64,000 bases of DNA from the NCBI GenBank assembly GCA_016928025.1, contig JAFGLN010000031.1:39603-103602 (forward strand), given 5' to 3'. Position 1 is the first letter of the stretch; the number at the start of each line of letters is the position of its first letter. A program made the position numbers and the translations under genes. The notes under the pieces were generated by a model that worked only from the letters and a program-made list of their open reading frames with translations, was not told the DNA's origin and made no database searches. Origin of the DNA: Deltaproteobacteria bacterium. Its GTDB lineage: Bacteria > Desulfobacterota > Syntrophia > Syntrophales > JAFGHS01. This document shows, one piece after another, positions 16,471 to 25,809 of this stretch.

Positions 16471-18477
16471 ATGATAAATCGATTCAATATAGTGACGGAA
16501 TTCGAACCGCGGGGCGATCAGCCGCGGGCGATTGAGAAGCTTATCGCCGGCCTCAAAGACAGCCGGGGGCATCAGGTCCTGCTCGGCGTGACGGGATCGG
16601 GGAAGACCTTTACCATTGCCAATGTCATTGCCGCCTGCCAGCGGCCGGCCCTCATTATTGCTCATAATAAGACACTGGCCGCTCAGTTGTACGGTGAATT
16701 CAAAACCCTGTTCCCGGAAAACGCCGTCGAATATTTTGTCAGCTATTACGATTATTACCAGCCTGAAGCCTATATCCCCAGCACGGACACCTACATCGAA
16801 AAGGATTCGTCCATCAACGAAGAGATCGACAAGCTTCGGCACTCGGCCACCCACTCCCTGCTGGAGCGCAACGACGTCATCATCGTCGCCAGCGTTTCAT
16901 GTATCTATGGCCTCGGGTCGCCGGAGGCCTATCACGGCATGGTGCTCCTGCTGGAAGAGGGGATGGAAATCGGGCGGGACGAGATGCTGAAGCGTCTGGT
17001 CGAAATCCAGTACGAACGGAACGACATCGACTTCCACCGCGGGACCTTCCGTGTCCGGGGCGATTGTGTCGAGATTTTTCCGGCCTATGAAGAAGAACGG
17101 GCCGTGCGGGTGGAGCTTTTCGGGGATACCATTGATTCCATCTCTCTGATGGACCCGCTGAGAGGAAAGAAGATTGGCGGCATCCGCCGGATGGCCGTTT
17201 ATCCCGGCAGTCATTACGTCACGACGAAGGACAATATGCACCGGGCGATTTCCGCGATCCGGGAAGAACTGGTGGAACGTCTTCAGGAATTGAAGACCGA
17301 AAACAAGATTTTGGAAGCCCAAAGACTGGAACAACGCACGAACTTCGATATGGAGATCATGGAAGAGATGGGCTATTGCCAGGGCATCGAAAATTATTCC
17401 CGTCATCTGACGGGGCGGAAGCCCGGCGAGCCGCCGCCGACGCTGATGGAGTATCTGCCGTCCGACGCCCTGGTTATCATCGACGAAAGCCATGCCACCG
17501 TCCCGCAGTTGATTGGGATGTACCGGGGGGACCGGTCACGGAAGGAAACGCTCGTCAAATACGGGTTCCGCCTGCCGTCCGCCCTGGACAACCGCCCGTT
17601 GATGTTCGAGGAGTTTGAGCGGTTCGGCAATCAGCGGCTCTATATTTCGGCCACCCCTGCTGTTTATGAGCTGAGAAAGGCGGAAGGTGCCGTGGTGGAA
17701 CAGATCATCCGTCCCACAGGACTCATGGATCCGGAAATTATCGTCAAGCCGGTGACGCATCAGGTGGACGATCTGCTGGCGGAAATCCGCAAACGGGTGA
17801 AGCAGGACGAGCGGGTCCTCGTCACGACCCTGACGAAAAGGATGGCGGAGAATCTGACGACCTATTACAGCGATTTGGGCATTCGGGTCCGGTATCTCCA
17901 CTCGGATATCCATACCCTGGAGCGGGTCGATATCATCCGGGACCTGCGGCTTGGCGAATTCGATGTCCTCATCGGCGTCAATCTCCTCCGGGAAGGCCTG
18001 GACATCCCGGAGGTTTCCCTGGTGGCCATTCTGGACGCCGACAAGGAGGGCTTTTTGCGCTCCGAACGGTCCCTGATTCAGACCAGCGGCCGGGCCGCCC
18101 GGAATGTTGCCGGCCGGGTCATTATGTACGCCGACGCCCGGACGGCTTCCATCAAGGCCTGCCTAGCGGAAACCCGGAGGCGCCGAGAAATTCAAAAGCA
18201 GTTCAACGAAGAAAATAACATAACGCCGGAATCGATCAAAAAATCAATCCACAATATCCTGGCCTCCGTTTATGAGGCCGATTATGTTACGGTTTCGACG
18301 GTGGCGGAAGAAAAGAAGGCGTATCGATCGGAAGAGGAGCTTCCCGTTCTGATCCGGCAGTTGAAAGAGGAGATGAAAAAGGCGGCGGCGGATTTGGAAT
18401 TTGAAAAGGCCGCCCAACTCCGTGATGAGATCAAGGAGCTGACGGCCCTGATGCTGGAGATGGGGAGTGAGGATTGA
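16471..18477 (+). CDS. uvrB: UvrABC excinuclease subunit B
   Basis: A 668-residue UvrB, the DNA-damage verification helicase of nucleotide excision repair. The N-terminus reads [14 protein letters not shown], Walker A is [12 protein letters not shown] (K45), and [12 protein letters not shown] is the beta-hairpin region that clamps DNA. The DEAD-like box is [31 protein letters not shown] and QTSGRAARN are helicase motifs V and VI. A C-terminal UVR motif ([16 protein letters not shown]) binds UvrC. Full length. It lies 84 bases after the acyl-CoA dehydrogenase; uvrC is on the same strand about 3 kb on. Confidence 0.97.
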   Translation: MINRFNIVTEFEPRGDQPRAIEKLIAGLKDSRGHQVLLGVTGSGKTFTIANVIAACQRPALIIAHNKTLAAQLYGEFKTLFPENAVEYFVSYYDYYQPEAYIPSTDTYIEKDSSINEEIDKLRHSATHSLLERNDVIIVASVSCIYGLGSPEAYHGMVLLLEEGMEIGRDEMLKRLVEIQYERNDIDFHRGTFRVRGDCVEIFPAYEEERAVRVELFGDTIDSISLMDPLRGKKIGGIRRMAVYPGSHYVTTKDNMHRAISAIREELVERLQELKTENKILEAQRLEQRTNFDMEIMEEMGYCQGIENYSRHLTGRKPGEPPPTLMEYLPSDALVIIDESHATVPQLIGMYRGDRSRKETLVKYGFRLPSALDNRPLMFEEFERFGNQRLYISATPAVYELRKAEGAVVEQIIRPTGLMDPEIIVKPVTHQVDDLLAEIRKRVKQDERVLVTTLTKRMAENLTTYYSDLGIRVRYLHSDIHTLERVDIIRDLRLGEFDVLIGVNLLREGLDIPEVSLVAILDADKEGFLRSERSLIQTSGRAARNVAGRVIMYADARTASIKACLAETRRRREIQKQFNEENNITPESIKKSIHNILASVYEADYVTVSTVAEEKKAYRSEEELPVLIRQLKEEMKKAAADLEFEKAAQLRDEIKELTALMLEMGSED

Positions 18478-18561
18478 AACAAAGCAGCTTCACCCACGCC
18501 ACGGTTGGAATCGAACCTTTCCATAAGATATCGCGATTCCTGACTGTGTTATAGATTTAAA

Positions 18562-19347
18562 CTAAATTTTCACTTGGGAAACCGAAACTTCTTTGACAAA
18601 GCTGCCCGGGTATTTTTTGAGCATCTTGTTGCTTTTTAAAAAGTGGGCGGCTTCGCTTTTATTGGCGAATTGTCCCACAAAGACGCGATGAATGATTTTC
18701 CCGTCGCTGCTTTTCACCGTCATCCAATGGGCTTCCAGTCCCTCCTTATTAAAGGCGTCTACGATTCGGCGGACATTATTCATATTGCTGAAAGCCCCGA
18801 CCTGGACGGCGTAATATTTTGCCGGTGGCAACGGTCGGTCGGGTTTTGCGATTTGTTGAGACGGGGATTCCTCTTTTGTTTCCTCTTTTTGAACGGTTTT
18901 TCCGATGTCCGGTTTTTTCTCGACCATGAGCAATCGTGCAGGAGGCGGGGCGGCTGCCGTCTCGGTCGTGTCGGAAGCAGCCGGCGGCGGTATGTCAGTG
19001 TCTGCAGCTTCAGGCTTCTCTGAGGGTTCGGACTTTGTCGCAACAGCCGCCGGGGATTCCGGGGTTGATGAGGGAGCGGTAACCGTCAAAGGCTGGTCAC
19101 CGGGTGTCTTGGAAGGGCCGGAGAAAAAAGTCGGCTCCACAAGCGTTATCACGAAGATGGTCGCTAAGATAACAAAAACGATACATCCAACGATGATAAA
19201 GGTGCGGGCCGGTCGTTTCTTTTCCTCTTCCTCGGGGTGGGAGGGGGGGATGAGGATCGTTTCGTCGTCCGTATCCGCGACGCGCCGATACATGTTATCC
19301 AAGTCCTCAAATAATTCTTCTTCTTCCGGTCTTTTCTTGTCGTTCAT
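18562..19347 (-). CDS. SPOR-domain membrane protein
   Basis: A 261-residue bitopic protein. An acidic cytoplasmic head (residues 1-45) is followed by a transmembrane helix at about 49-70 (FIIVGCIVFVILATIFVITL). A long Pro/Ala/Glu-rich linker (75-180) leads to a C-terminal SPOR domain that begins KYYAVQVGAFSN and ends around FLKSNKML. SPOR domains bind denuded septal peptidoglycan, so a cell-division or envelope role is likely. It is the last gene of a minus-strand run behind the J-like/HTH protein. It converges with uvrB, and the 84-base gap holds no clear terminator. Confidence 0.88.
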   Translation of the reverse strand: MNDKKRPEEEELFEDLDNMYRRVADTDDETILIPPSHPEEEEKKRPARTFIIVGCIVFVILATIFVITLVEPTFFSGPSKTPGDQPLTVTAPSSTPESPAAVATKSEPSEKPEAADTDIPPPAASDTTETAAAPPPARLLMVEKKPDIGKTVQKEETKEESPSQQIAKPDRPLPPAKYYAVQVGAFSNMNNVRRIVDAFNKEGLEAHWMTVKSSDGKIIHRVFVGQFANKSEAAHFLKSNKMLKKYPGSFVKEVSVSQVKI

Positions 19348-19398
19348 CCTTATATCTCCTTCTCGGCTGTTTGCGGCTGCGTTTTTCCTACGACCTGT

Positions 19399-20028
19399 TT
19401 AATCCTTCATTCTTTTTAAATAACGACTGGCCACGGTATCGGCGTCTAATCCCATACACTGCCCGTATGCCTTCAAAAAACCCTTCAGGAATATTCCGGC
19501 GGGTATTTTTTCAAACTCGTCATTTTCGATAGCCTCTAAGTATAGCATACGGACCTTGGTGGTTTTGGCAACCTCCTCCAGTGGTATACCCAATTCATCC
19601 CTGATGCTTTTTAACTCCGCCCCAGATATGGTTTCACGGGCGAGAATTTCCTGAATTCCCGGGTGGGACGAAACAACGGATTTCACATTGTCCCTGATGC
19701 TCAATGCCGACTGGTCTGCCGGGCTTTTTGCATCGACCGTCCGGTTCATGTCGGGCCGGTCTTTTACATCCGTCTTCAGGGTACCGTTTTCGACGAGTGA
19801 TCGATCATAACCGGCCCTCGTTTTGACATTCATGAGTGTCGAATAGGCCTCATCCAGCATAGCGAGGATTTCCCGGCGTTCCTCCGGGGGGAAAAAAGAG
19901 TAGCTGGCGAGAGAGTCGTCATGATAGAGATCATACATCTCCTTGTATGCTTGGTGAACCTCTAGAGGCGACGCATGGGGAGCTATTTCCAAAAGCTCAT
20001 AGTAATTCAATTTTTCGAGTGTTTTCAT
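19399..20028 (-). CDS. J-like/HTH_25 (RodZ-type HTH) fusion protein
   Basis: A 209-residue protein with two parts. The N-terminus (NYYELLEIAPHASPLEVHQAYKEMYDLYHDD) resembles a DnaJ domain, but the HPD motif is replaced by YHDD, so Hsp70 stimulation is doubtful. The C-terminus (ELKSIRDELGIPLEEVAKTTKVRMLYLEAIENDEFEKIPA, shown as a location near residues 140-180) is an HTH_25/RodZ-type helix-turn-helix. The frame is open further upstream, but ATG at 20028 begins the conserved domain and does not overlap the ParA-like gene ending at 20055. It pairs with the adjacent ATPase; a positioning or polarity role is inferred. Confidence 0.8.
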   Translation of the reverse strand: MKTLEKLNYYELLEIAPHASPLEVHQAYKEMYDLYHDDSLASYSFFPPEERREILAMLDEAYSTLMNVKTRAGYDRSLVENGTLKTDVKDRPDMNRTVDAKSPADQSALSIRDNVKSVVSSHPGIQEILARETISGAELKSIRDELGIPLEEVAKTTKVRMLYLEAIENDEFEKIPAGIFLKGFLKAYGQCMGLDADTVASRYLKRMKD

Positions 20029-20054
20029 GCTGTTGCCCTTGGTTGTAAAACCGT

Positions 20055-21020
20055 TTATATAGAAGTCGAGGCCGCTAACGCCGCTGTTTGCCGATTCGTC
20101 CCCCCTGTTATGCCCTGAAGAACACCGTGCAGGTCCAGAGCGGTTTGAGAGTGTGCATACTTTAAAATATAGGGCGATTTCATGCATACCGTTTCATGAA
20201 CGCGATCGTCAAAGCCCACGTTGCCGATGAACTGGATTCTCATGCCGAGATGTTTCTCAATAATTTTGCAGATCAGCGTCCCGGTTCTTGGATTATCCCG
20301 CTTCCTGACCTGATTAACAACCAGTTTAAACTGAAAGGCCTGTAAAATTTTCTCAATATTACCGCCTTGCTCCGGATCGATTTGTTTCAATGTCGTCAGA
20401 AGATATTCCGGATGTTGAATAACGGCATCCCGGTTTTGTGCTTCCGCTTGACCGGCCAGGTTTCTGAAACAGTTGATCTGGAGCACCTGGCGGATCTTGC
20501 GAATATAAACGGAGCGAATCAGCCGGTAGATATTTTCTATCGATGTGGGTTCCGGAATGCACACGAAAATACCGGAGTCCGACAGGGTAAAAAAATCAAT
20601 TGTGTTAAAAGCGGTACCGGCGCCGAGATCAAGCAGTATATAATCGTAATGCAATCGTGATATGGCACGCAGCATTTTCATTTTCTGTTCGTGGGCAAAA
20701 TTGGCAATGTCGAGCTTATTCCTCGCTCCGCTGATGAGAAAAAGGTTGTGAACTGGCATTTCTAAAACCGTTTCTTCGAGGGTTGACACGGTCTTGTTGA
20801 CAAAATCGGAAAGACTGGTTTTAGGATTGGGCAGACCAATGATGGTATGAAGATTGGGTGTGCCGAGATCGGCATCGATCAGGAGGGTCTTGTATCCTTG
20901 ACGGGCCAATAGAATTCCGATATTAATGGTCAGAAAACTTTTACCGGTACCCCCCTTTCCTCCACCAATGGGCCATATAAAAGGCGTACATTCTGAACGA
21001 GATTGATTGATGCTATTCAT
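20055..21020 (-). CDS. MinD/ParA-family ATPase
   Basis: A 321-residue deviant Walker ATPase. PIGGGKGGTGKSF holds signature Lys22 and Lys27, LLIDADLGTPNLH is Walker A', and DYILLDLGAGTAFNTIDFF is Walker B. The layout with a C-terminal region LVVNQVRKRDNPRTG resembles FlhG/MinD-type regulators of polar organelles and placement. It is first in a minus-strand set with the J-like/HTH and SPOR genes. A consensus promoter lies at 21256-21284, about 236 bases upstream, leaving a long leader. Partner or cargo unknown. Confidence 0.88.
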   Translation of the reverse strand: MNSINQSRSECTPFIWPIGGGKGGTGKSFLTINIGILLARQGYKTLLIDADLGTPNLHTIIGLPNPKTSLSDFVNKTVSTLEETVLEMPVHNLFLISGARNKLDIANFAHEQKMKMLRAISRLHYDYILLDLGAGTAFNTIDFFTLSDSGIFVCIPEPTSIENIYRLIRSVYIRKIRQVLQINCFRNLAGQAEAQNRDAVIQHPEYLLTTLKQIDPEQGGNIEKILQAFQFKLVVNQVRKRDNPRTGTLICKIIEKHLGMRIQFIGNVGFDDRVHETVCMKSPYILKYAHSQTALDLHGVLQGITGGTNRQTAALAASTSI

Positions 21021-21255
21021 TATCCATCTCTATATCATTAAGAATTATAGCACAATCAAGGGACAGCCGTGATCCGGGTACATTTGAAAGGTGCATGCAT
21101 CCCCCGTTCATATCTTTTTCGTTTGATACAAAGGCCGCTGTATTTATCCTTTGTATTTATTTTCCCGGCACCTGAACATCAGCAACGCACTGAAAGTTTT
21201 TCAAATTTAGCGTACGATCATCCATTGCAATGATGGGTTTTCTTTTTGTAATGGG

Positions 21256-21284
21256 AGTATATGAAGAGTAAAATTTTGTGTCAA
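21256..21284 (-). promoter_or_regulatory. consensus sigma70 promoter for the ParA-like operon
   Basis: On the minus strand TTGACA (21284-21279) and TATACT (21261-21256) are 17 bases apart, close to the ideal. The first minus-strand gene starts at 21020. The rest of the 425-base gap 21021-21445 contains no recognisable gene; part may be the untranslated leader and part the uvrC promoter. Confidence 0.65.
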
Positions 21285-21445
21285 GAGGATTTTAATGCTG
21301 AAATCATTATATATTCTTCTTTTACGTGTGAGTTAAAAGTGATAAGAGGCTTATGATAGAATAGAAACAAGTTGATGTTGTCAATGGGCGCTTTTGGCAG
21401 ATGATACGTGTTTAAATGATGGCCGACCCTTTTTGCTGCAAGTTT

Positions 21446-23287
21446 ATGACCGATTATCTCAAACAAAAAATCAAACACGCACCCCGAACGCCGGGCGTCT
21501 ATATGATGAAGGACGAAGAAGGTACTGTGATTTATATCGGAAAGGCGAGAGACATCAGGAGCCGGATCCGTTCTTATTTCGGCGGGACGGATTCGCGGTT
21601 CATGGTGCCCTTTCTCGTATCGCGTGTTTGCGACATCGACTTTATTGTGACGGAAACGGAAAAAGAAGCCCTTATCCTGGAAAACAATTTGATCAAGGAA
21701 CACCGCCCCAAATACAATGTCGATTTTCGAGACGACAAGGCTTATTTTCATATCCGCATGGACTTGAGAGAGCCGTTCCCACGGTTTCAACTCGTCCGAC
21801 GTCCCAAGAAGGACGGTGCGAAATACTTCGGTCCTTATCCGTCCAGCTCGTCGGCGAAAGAAACCCTCCGCTTCCTCCAGCCGATTTTTCCCCTGCGGAC
21901 CTGCCGCAAGCAGGAGTTGAACAGCCGCAAGCGGCCCTGTCTGGAATATGAAATCGGCCGGTGTTCAGCTCCCTGCTGCCATCTGATTGATGCGGCGGCC
22001 TATGAGGGCCTGGCCAGGGATGCGGCGGCATTTCTCGAGGGACGTACCAAAAGGCTCTTGGTCGATTTGCGTGACCGGATGAAAAATGCCGCGGATCAGA
22101 TGAATTACGAGGCGGCGGCGGTTCTCAGAGACCGGATCGTCTCCATCGAGCATACCCTGGAGAAACAGCGTATGGCATCCATGGATGCGCGAGATCAGGA
22201 TGTTTACGGTGTTTACCGGGAGGATGACATGACCCAGATCTGTGCCGTTCTGATCCGGGGCGGCAATATCGTGGGCCAGAAAATTTTTCCGTTGATCCGG
22301 ATCGGTGGCGAAACGGCTGAGATTGTCTCGGCCCTCGTCAAAAGATACTATGATGCGGACGCCTATATCCCCGCAGAGATCTTGACGCCCGTTGCCATGG
22401 AAGACGGGGCCGTCATTGCCGAATGGTTGACGGAAAAAAAAGGCCGGGCGGTGTCTGTTTTAACGCGGCAAAAGGGTAAGGGGGCGGCCATCCTGGATAT
22501 GGCGCAGCGCAATGCCGAAAACATCTTTCGGACCGAACGGCTGGCCCGGGACAATCCGGAAAAAACGATCAGGATATTGGCGGAGAAACTCCATCTGAAA
22601 AATCTGCCGGTCCGGATTGAATGTTTCGACATTTCGAATATCGGGGGGCGTCAGGCCGTGGGCTCGATGGTGACGTTTGAATCCGGCCTGCCGCTGAAGG
22701 CCCGTTACCGGCGCTTCAGAATCAAAACGATCGACGGCGCCGACGATTACGGCATGATGTATGAAGTCCTGAAAAGGCGGTATCTCAAAAAAGACGACCT
22801 TCCGGACCTTCTCATGGTCGATGGGGGAAAAGGCCAACTGGGCGTGGCGGTTTCCGTCCTGAAAGACCTGGCTGTCGATAATATCGATGTCATTGCCATT
22901 GCCAAAGAGAAAAGAGATGAACGCGACGACGTTTTAAAAAAAGGACCGTTTCAGGTCAAGAAGGATTACGACCGCATCTATCTGCCGGGCAGAAAAGATC
23001 CCGTCAACCTGTCACACTGGCCGGCAACGCTTTTTCTGCTTCAGCGGATCAGAGACGAAGCCCATCGGTTCGCCATTTCTTATCACCGTAAGCTCAAAGA
23101 AAAACAGGACCTGCAATCCCTGCTGGATGAGATTCCTGGGATCGGCGGGGTCAGGAAAAAAGCGCTGCTGAAGTATTTCGGCGATGCGGCCCATATCCGT
23201 GAGGCCCCCCAGGAAACCCTGCAAAAGGTTGAAGGTATTGGTAAGGCAACGGCGGCGCAGATTTATGATTATTTGAGAAAACAGTAA
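21446..23287 (+). CDS. uvrC: UvrABC excinuclease subunit C
   Basis: About 613 residues, the dual-incision nuclease of nucleotide excision repair. APRTPGVYMMKDEEGTVIYIGKA is the GIY-YIG nuclease domain at the N-terminus (location, residues 12-34). A Cys-rich stretch is seen near CRKQEL and GRCSAPCC. A UVR motif (MNYEAAAVLRDRI) follows, then the RNase H-like endonuclease (IECFDISNIGG, VDGGKGQLGVA). The C-terminal helix-hairpin-helix is IPGIGGVRKKALLKYFG. The start is uncertain: ATG at 21416 is also in frame, but 21446 (MTDYLKQKI) matches the usual N-terminal length; neither has a strong ribosome-binding site. Confidence 0.95.
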   Translation: MTDYLKQKIKHAPRTPGVYMMKDEEGTVIYIGKARDIRSRIRSYFGGTDSRFMVPFLVSRVCDIDFIVTETEKEALILENNLIKEHRPKYNVDFRDDKAYFHIRMDLREPFPRFQLVRRPKKDGAKYFGPYPSSSSAKETLRFLQPIFPLRTCRKQELNSRKRPCLEYEIGRCSAPCCHLIDAAAYEGLARDAAAFLEGRTKRLLVDLRDRMKNAADQMNYEAAAVLRDRIVSIEHTLEKQRMASMDARDQDVYGVYREDDMTQICAVLIRGGNIVGQKIFPLIRIGGETAEIVSALVKRYYDADAYIPAEILTPVAMEDGAVIAEWLTEKKGRAVSVLTRQKGKGAAILDMAQRNAENIFRTERLARDNPEKTIRILAEKLHLKNLPVRIECFDISNIGGRQAVGSMVTFESGLPLKARYRRFRIKTIDGADDYGMMYEVLKRRYLKKDDLPDLLMVDGGKGQLGVAVSVLKDLAVDNIDVIAIAKEKRDERDDVLKKGPFQVKKDYDRIYLPGRKDPVNLSHWPATLFLLQRIRDEAHRFAISYHRKLKEKQDLQSLLDEIPGIGGVRKKALLKYFGDAAHIREAPQETLQKVEGIGKATAAQIYDYLRKQ

Positions 23288-23297
23288 CGAGTGATAG

Positions 23298-23352
23298 GTG
23301 ACAGGTGACGAGCCTATAGGTTTGCAGGAATTTTTAACTTGTTACCTGTCAC
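23298..23352. repeat. GTGACAGGT-type inverted repeat after uvrC
   Basis: GTGACAGGTGAC (23298-23309) and GTTACCTGTCAC (23341-23352) are inverted with one wobble pair. It adjoins the MITE-like element at 23355, and the same GTGAC/GTAAC words recur at 23508-23526 and near 31991-32026. It may form a weak stem after uvrC. Confidence 0.5.
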
Positions 23353-23354
23353 TT

Positions 23355-23513
23355 GTGATGGTCCTGTAAAAAGTCATATTCCTCTCCCTTGGTGGGAGGG
23401 GATGAAGGGGAGGGGGATTTATAATCAGTTGTAATAATGTTATTTCTCACCCTCACCCCAACCCTCTCCCCTCAAGGGAGAGGGTGATTTTCGACTTTTT
23501 ACGAGTCCGTCAC
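23355..23513. repeat. MITE-like element with imperfect terminal inverted repeats, copy 1
   Basis: The left end GTGATGGTCCTGTAAAAAGTC and the reverse complement of the right end GTGACGGACTCGTAAAAAGTC are close inverted repeats. The interior carries CCTCTCCCTTGGTGGGAGGGG and CCCTCTCCCCTCAAGGGAGAGGG palindromes. A shorter copy in the opposite orientation is at 32075-32158. It fills most of the uvrC-mntP gap and encodes nothing visible. Confidence 0.72.
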
Positions 23514-23564
23514 TTGTTACTTGTCACAGGTTTTTTTCCGTAGAGGCATGGGGATTAATATTTC

Positions 23565-24125
23565 ATGACAACGACTGCGATTTTTATCATTGCCGTCGGG
23601 CTGGGCATGGACGCCTTTTCCGTGGCGGTTGGTATCGGCGCTTCGGGCAGAAAACTGTCTTACGCGCCGGTATTACGTCTTGCCACTGCCTTTGGTTTTT
23701 TTCAGTTTATCATGCCCATTGCCGGATGGCTGGCGGGGATGACGGTTGCGAATTTGATCGCAAATTTGGATCACTGGATTGCCTTTGTGCTGCTGTCCTT
23801 TATCGGCGGAAAGATGATCTGGGAATCCTTCCAGGGTGACGGTCAAAACCGAGGCAAGGACCCCACGACCGGCTTGACCCTTCTGATGCTTGCCGTGGCG
23901 ACAAGCATTGACGCCCTGGCCGTGGGATTAAGTTTTGCCTTTCTGAAGATAGCTATTTTTTATGCGAGCCTCATCATCGGCGTTGTCGCATTTTTCATGA
24001 CGGCCGTCGGTGCGGTGTTCGGTAAAAACCTGGGAAAACTGTTTGGGAAAAGAGCGGAATTGATAGGCGGCTTGGTCCTGATCAGCATCGGCATAAAAAT
24101 TCTGTTTGACCACATGGTTGGATAA
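23565..24125 (+). CDS. mntP: MntP-type manganese efflux pump
   Basis: A 186-residue inner-membrane protein with six hydrophobic helices in two related halves. GLGMDAFSVAVGIGASG near residue 11-27 and TSIDALAVGLSFAFL in the second half carry the paired Asp residues that bind Mn2+ in this family. Length equals that of E. coli MntP (188). It exports Mn2+ by proton exchange (family knowledge). It stands alone between two repeat-filled gaps; no manganese riboswitch was recognised upstream. The ATG at 23565 has only a weak ribosome-binding site. Confidence 0.92.
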   Translation: MTTTAIFIIAVGLGMDAFSVAVGIGASGRKLSYAPVLRLATAFGFFQFIMPIAGWLAGMTVANLIANLDHWIAFVLLSFIGGKMIWESFQGDGQNRGKDPTTGLTLLMLAVATSIDALAVGLSFAFLKIAIFYASLIIGVVAFFMTAVGAVFGKNLGKLFGKRAELIGGLVLISIGIKILFDHMVG

Positions 24126-24222
24126 AAAACCGAGGAACAAGGTTCAAGGATAAAGGTTCAAGGAGCAAGGTACAAAGTACAAGGAGCAAGGTGCAAGGTA
24201 CAAGAGACAAGGTTAAAGGGAC
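24126..24222. repeat. degenerate tandem CAAGGT/CAAGGA repeat
   Basis: About 97 bases made of 7-14-base units such as AAGGTTCAAGGA, AAGGTACAA and CAAGGAGCAAGGTG, with no spacer structure. It lies between mntP and the methyltransferase gene; the last units supply purine-rich sequence just before that gene. This type of AAGGTNCAAGG run is probably a slippage product. Confidence 0.7.
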
Positions 24223-24227
24223 ACAGG

Positions 24228-24800
24228 ATGGATGAAATGTCGATGATAAAGGGGCATTACGATTTGGTGGACACGCCATTGGGGCAGATGGGGATTGTTT
24301 GGACTTATGACAGGGGAAAGCCGTTTGTCAAAAGGATTTATCTCCCTGTTGAACATGGACGATTGGAATCGAAGATCAGGCGAGACTTCCAACGGGCTGT
24401 CAAAGGGGTGGATTCTGTCATAGACCGGATTGGGGATGCCATCAGGCAATATCTTAATGGAGGGCAAGGAAATTTGTCACTCGAGTATCTCGATATGAAC
24501 AGCTGTGGCGAATTTCAGAAAAAGGTATTGCTTCTGGACAGGCAGATTCCGCAAGGTAAAGTAGCGACTTATGGGGAACTGGCAAAAAAAATAGGCAGCC
24601 CTAAAGCGTCACGGGCCGTCGGAAACGCTCAGGCCGCAAATCCCTTCCCCATTATCATTCCCTGTCATCGGGTGGTTCGTTCCGACGGTGCTCTGGGCGG
24701 TTTCGGCGGTGGTTTGGCCATGAAGAAAAGGCTTTTGCAATTGGAAGGGATCGTCTTTGATGATGCCGGAAAAGTTCGTCCCGAACATCGATGGCCATGA
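24228..24800 (+). CDS. ogt: methylated-DNA-[protein]-cysteine S-methyltransferase
   Basis: A 190-residue suicide DNA-repair protein that takes alkyl groups from O6-alkylguanine. The C-terminal domain has the helix-turn-helix arginine-finger region (GNAQAANPFPIIIPCHRVV) with acceptor C146 in PCHRVV, then GALGGFGGGLAMKKRLLQLEG. The N-terminal domain (about 1-90) is poorly conserved, as is usual for Ogt/MGMT. TAAAGGG lies before the ATG. Its 3' end nearly touches the convergent lipid-kinase gene (8-base gap). Ogt rather than Ada is chosen because no Ada zinc domain is present. Confidence 0.92.
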   Translation: MDEMSMIKGHYDLVDTPLGQMGIVWTYDRGKPFVKRIYLPVEHGRLESKIRRDFQRAVKGVDSVIDRIGDAIRQYLNGGQGNLSLEYLDMNSCGEFQKKVLLLDRQIPQGKVATYGELAKKIGSPKASRAVGNAQAANPFPIIIPCHRVVRSDGALGGFGGGLAMKKRLLQLEGIVFDDAGKVRPEHRWP

Positions 24801-24807
24801 TCTTTCA

Positions 24808-25749
24808 TCAATCTCTGCCCATGATCATTTTCAATGCCGCCGGGACGATATCGATTTTGGCGGGCAGATACCCGGGCTGCTCGCCGTCCATGTCGATCAG
24901 GACACGCTGATCCGACCAGGCAGAGACGCTCTTTCCGGTCGTGATGGTGACTTGTTTGATGGTATTGATCTTGCCGGTATAAAGTTTTGGTAAGTGCCAA
25001 AACACCTGAATCAGATTGATGTCCCCGATCACGGTGATGTGAAACAAGCCGTCGTTCACCAAAGCATCGGGAGCCACCTGCATCCCCCCGCCGTGATACT
25101 GCCCGTTGGCCACGGCGATATTCCAGCACGTTGCCTGCTGCTCTTCTCCGTCATCGATCTTGTAGCGGATTTTCTTTTTCCCGAACAGGAAAAGTGAAAT
25201 CAGAGTGGACCATAAAAAACAGATGAAGGGTCCCAGTGCCTTGCTGGTGCGGTTGACCCGGTCGACGACTTCTCCGCCGAGACCGAAACTGGCGATGTTG
25301 TGAAAATATCGGACGGAGGTGTTGTCGTACTTGTCGAGATACTCAACGCGGCCCAGGTCGATGGTTCGGGCAACGCCGTTGACAATCATATCGAGGGAAT
25401 TATCGATGCCCCGCGGTATGGGAACGGTTCTGACGAAATCGCATCCTGTGCCGTTCGGTACGAACCCCAAGACGGCGTCTTTGTTGATAGGATGCTCATC
25501 GTTCACAAAACCGTTGATAACTTCATTGAGCGTTCCGTCGCCGCCGATGCAGATGATTCGATCGGCGCCGTTCTGCAGGCTCTGCCGGGTGAGCATTGTC
25601 GCCTCTCCCGGCTTCGTCGTCATCAATGATTCAAAACTGCCGAGATAGGTTTGGGCTTTCGCGTAAATATTCGGCCATTCTCTGCCGGTCTCACCGTTGC
25701 CGGATGAGGGGTTTAAAATAACGACAGTTTTTTTATAATCCACGGTCAT
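24808..25749 (-). CDS. diacylglycerol kinase/YegS-type lipid kinase
   Basis: A 313-residue DAGK-catalytic-domain protein that phosphorylates diacylglycerol or a related lipid. VVILNPSSGNGETG opens the domain, ICIGGDGTLNEVINGF is the GGDGT ATP-binding motif, and GFVPNGTGCDFVRT follows. The C-terminal beta domain includes NGQYHGGGMQVAPDALVNDG, typical of YegS/BmrU/LCB5 relatives. Length is normal and no membrane segment is obvious. It is downstream (60 bases) of the terpene synthase on the same strand, so both may act on membrane lipids; that link is inference. Confidence 0.9.
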   Translation of the reverse strand: MTVDYKKTVVILNPSSGNGETGREWPNIYAKAQTYLGSFESLMTTKPGEATMLTRQSLQNGADRIICIGGDGTLNEVINGFVNDEHPINKDAVLGFVPNGTGCDFVRTVPIPRGIDNSLDMIVNGVARTIDLGRVEYLDKYDNTSVRYFHNIASFGLGGEVVDRVNRTSKALGPFICFLWSTLISLFLFGKKKIRYKIDDGEEQQATCWNIAVANGQYHGGGMQVAPDALVNDGLFHITVIGDINLIQVFWHLPKLYTGKINTIKQVTITTGKSVSAWSDQRVLIDMDGEQPGYLPAKIDIVPAALKMIMGRD

Positions 25750-25809
25750 TTCCTATGGGTTAGGAATTTTGTTATTTAATCATTTCAAATCAAAGGGGCA
25801 TTTTGAAGA

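Noticed and set aside
23441..23487. Rho-independent terminator of uvrC
   Set aside because: The CCCTC/GAGGG palindrome belongs to the repeat element and is not followed by a T-run.
24126..24222. Possible CRISPR or regulatory array
   Set aside because: The units are 7-14 bases long, degenerate and without spacers, so it is a simple tandem repeat.
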